5,518 bases of DNA from assembly GCA_002314915.1 (NCBI GenBank), contig DCHU01000039.1:374-5891 (forward strand). The letters run 5' to 3'. A program made the position numbers and the translations under genes. The DNA is from Caryophanales bacterium UBA1744 (GTDB lineage: Bacteria > Bacillota_I > Bacilli_A > RFN20 > CAG-826). This document shows positions 4,623 through 5,518 of the stretch, one piece after another. How positions within the stretch are numbered: position 1 is the first letter of the stretch; each line of letters begins with the position of its first letter. The notes below the pieces were generated by a model, which was not told the DNA's origin, did not search any database, and was given only the letters and a program-made list of their open reading frames with translations.

Positions 4623-5518
4623 ATGGCAAAAGAAGGCGATTCCATTGTCAGATTCGAAATAGACATCAGAAGTAAGACTGTTGTCAGGTCTAGCGTACGT
4701 GGTGATTCAACCATGCCTTTTAAGTCGTTCTTTGCCCGTTACATGTCCGCCGAGCCGTTCACATCATTAGACGAGAACTTCACATACGAAGTTATCGATT
4801 CTTACATCTCGGCTAAAGAGAACCAGGTTGCCGTCTTCCCATATGACGACAAGAACGGCGCTTTGGTATTCACTTTCATTTGGATGAAAGACAAGCCTGA
4901 CATGATTTATGTTCACGTCACAGAGTTGAATTCAAAGGTTCTAGGAACATCGCTTCACTCGATTGACTCTCTTACAGGCTTGTACGCAAGATCGCACACT
5001 GTCTCGGTCATCAACTCACACATCAAGAAACACAGCCCATTTAATAAATGCGGATTCGTTTTAATCGATATCAACGACTTCAAGCACATCAATGACACAT
5101 ACGGTCATAAGGTCGGTGACGAATGCTTAAAAGCGTTCGCAGCTAAACTTAGAGAAGTCACAACAAAAGGCATTATCGGCAGATATGGTGGCGATGAATT
5201 CATCGTCTTCGTTGATGACACTAATGAACAGGATTTAGTCGAAATCGCTAAGAACGTTCTCGCAACAAACATCACCGTTAAGGTCGGTTACAAGAACATT
5301 GCAATCACATGCTGCTGCGGTATCAGCATCATGAACTATTCCGCTGCGGAATTCTCAATCCTTTTACAACAGGCGGATAAGTCATTGAAACTCGCAAAGG
5401 GAAACAACAAGAAAGAGGCCTATATGGACTCAAGACTTGTTGCTAAATTCAACCAGAACAAAGTTATTACAGCAGAGGCTGAAAAGAAAAAGACTCGCAA
5501 GCCAAAGCTCTTCAAAGA
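4623..5518 (+). CDS. Diguanylate cyclase, GGDEF domain intact (3' partial)
   Basis: The frame runs open from the ATG at 4623 through the right edge, giving 298 residues without a stop. It should make c-di-GMP from two GTP, acting as a GGDEF dimer in the cytoplasm; no membrane helix is seen. Residues 1-110 form an alpha/beta N-terminal region that I do not recognise, perhaps a divergent PAS-type sensor. The GGDEF domain runs from DSLTGLY (115-121) to about 268. Visible key residues are metal-binding D149 in VLIDIND, substrate-binding N157 and D166 in INDTYGHKVGDE, and RYGGDEF (187-193) with D191-E192. D166 equals PleD D344, so this is not the Ser/Thr variant found in cGAMP-making Hypr enzymes. 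The RxxD product-inhibition site is absent (T180 and G183 in its place). The C-terminus becomes Lys-rich (KKKTRKPK). It shares the riboswitch operon with the degenerate GGDEF/EAL protein. Confidence 0.93.
   Translation, partial: MAKEGDSIVRFEIDIRSKTVVRSSVRGDSTMPFKSFFARYMSAEPFTSLDENFTYEVIDSYISAKENQVAVFPYDDKNGALVFTFIWMKDKPDMIYVHVTELNSKVLGTSLHSIDSLTGLYARSHTVSVINSHIKKHSPFNKCGFVLIDINDFKHINDTYGHKVGDECLKAFAAKLREVTTKGIIGRYGGDEFIVFVDDTNEQDLVEIAKNVLATNITVKVGYKNIAITCCCGISIMNYSAAEFSILLQQADKSLKLAKGNNKKEAYMDSRLVAKFNQNKVITAEAEKKKTRKPKLFK

Noticed and set aside
5090..5200. Hypr-type (cGAMP-making) GGDEF reading of the cyclase
   Set aside because: The diagnostic position is Asp (D166), as in ordinary diguanylate cyclases, not Ser or Thr.
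1..5518. tRNA genes, CRISPR arrays, insertion sequences
   Set aside because: No cloverleaf, no regularly spaced direct repeats and no transposase or terminal inverted repeats were seen.

Overview
The window looks like a chromosomal stretch from a low-to-moderate GC Gram-positive-type bacterium, most likely Bacillota (Clostridia or a related gut lineage). I infer this from strong GGAGG-type ribosome binding sites, a class I cyclic-di-GMP (GEMM-I) riboswitch and the AT-leaning intergenic DNA. No rRNA or marker gene is present, so the assignment is tentative.

Layout: (i) 1-681 is the 3' end of a gene on the + strand for a probable surface or secreted protein. It ends in two tandem beta-rich repeats of about 82 residues. 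(ii) 713-1264 on the - strand is a small, complete metallo-beta-lactamase-fold hydrolase. It converges on gene (i), with a probable shared terminator between them. (iii) 1265-1501 is a divergent regulatory region. On the + strand it carries a sigma70-like promoter, a clear GEMM-I riboswitch aptamer and an expression platform in which a terminator, an antiterminator and a hairpin beside the Shine-Dalgarno compete. (iv) 1502-4561 is a 1019-residue membrane protein with degenerate GGDEF, GAF, cysteine-bearing PAS-like, second degenerate GGDEF and EAL-like domains. (v) After a 61-nt gap with a further terminator-like hairpin, 4623-5518 is a diguanylate cyclase with an intact GGDEF motif, cut by the window's right edge.

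Genes (iv) and (v) read as a c-di-GMP signalling operon under a riboswitch that senses a cyclic dinucleotide. The second gene should make c-di-GMP and lacks the usual product-inhibition site. The first has lost several EAL catalytic residues and both GGDEF motifs, so it is more likely a sensor or receptor than an enzyme. The layout suggests feedback: cyclase product binds the leader RNA and, by my fold, favours termination. The aptamer has A where the c-di-GMP-contacting G20 is expected, the change known from 3',3'-cGAMP-sensing GEMM-Ib RNAs, so its ligand is an open question. The riboswitch, the multi-pseudodomain protein and their pairing are the most interesting content.
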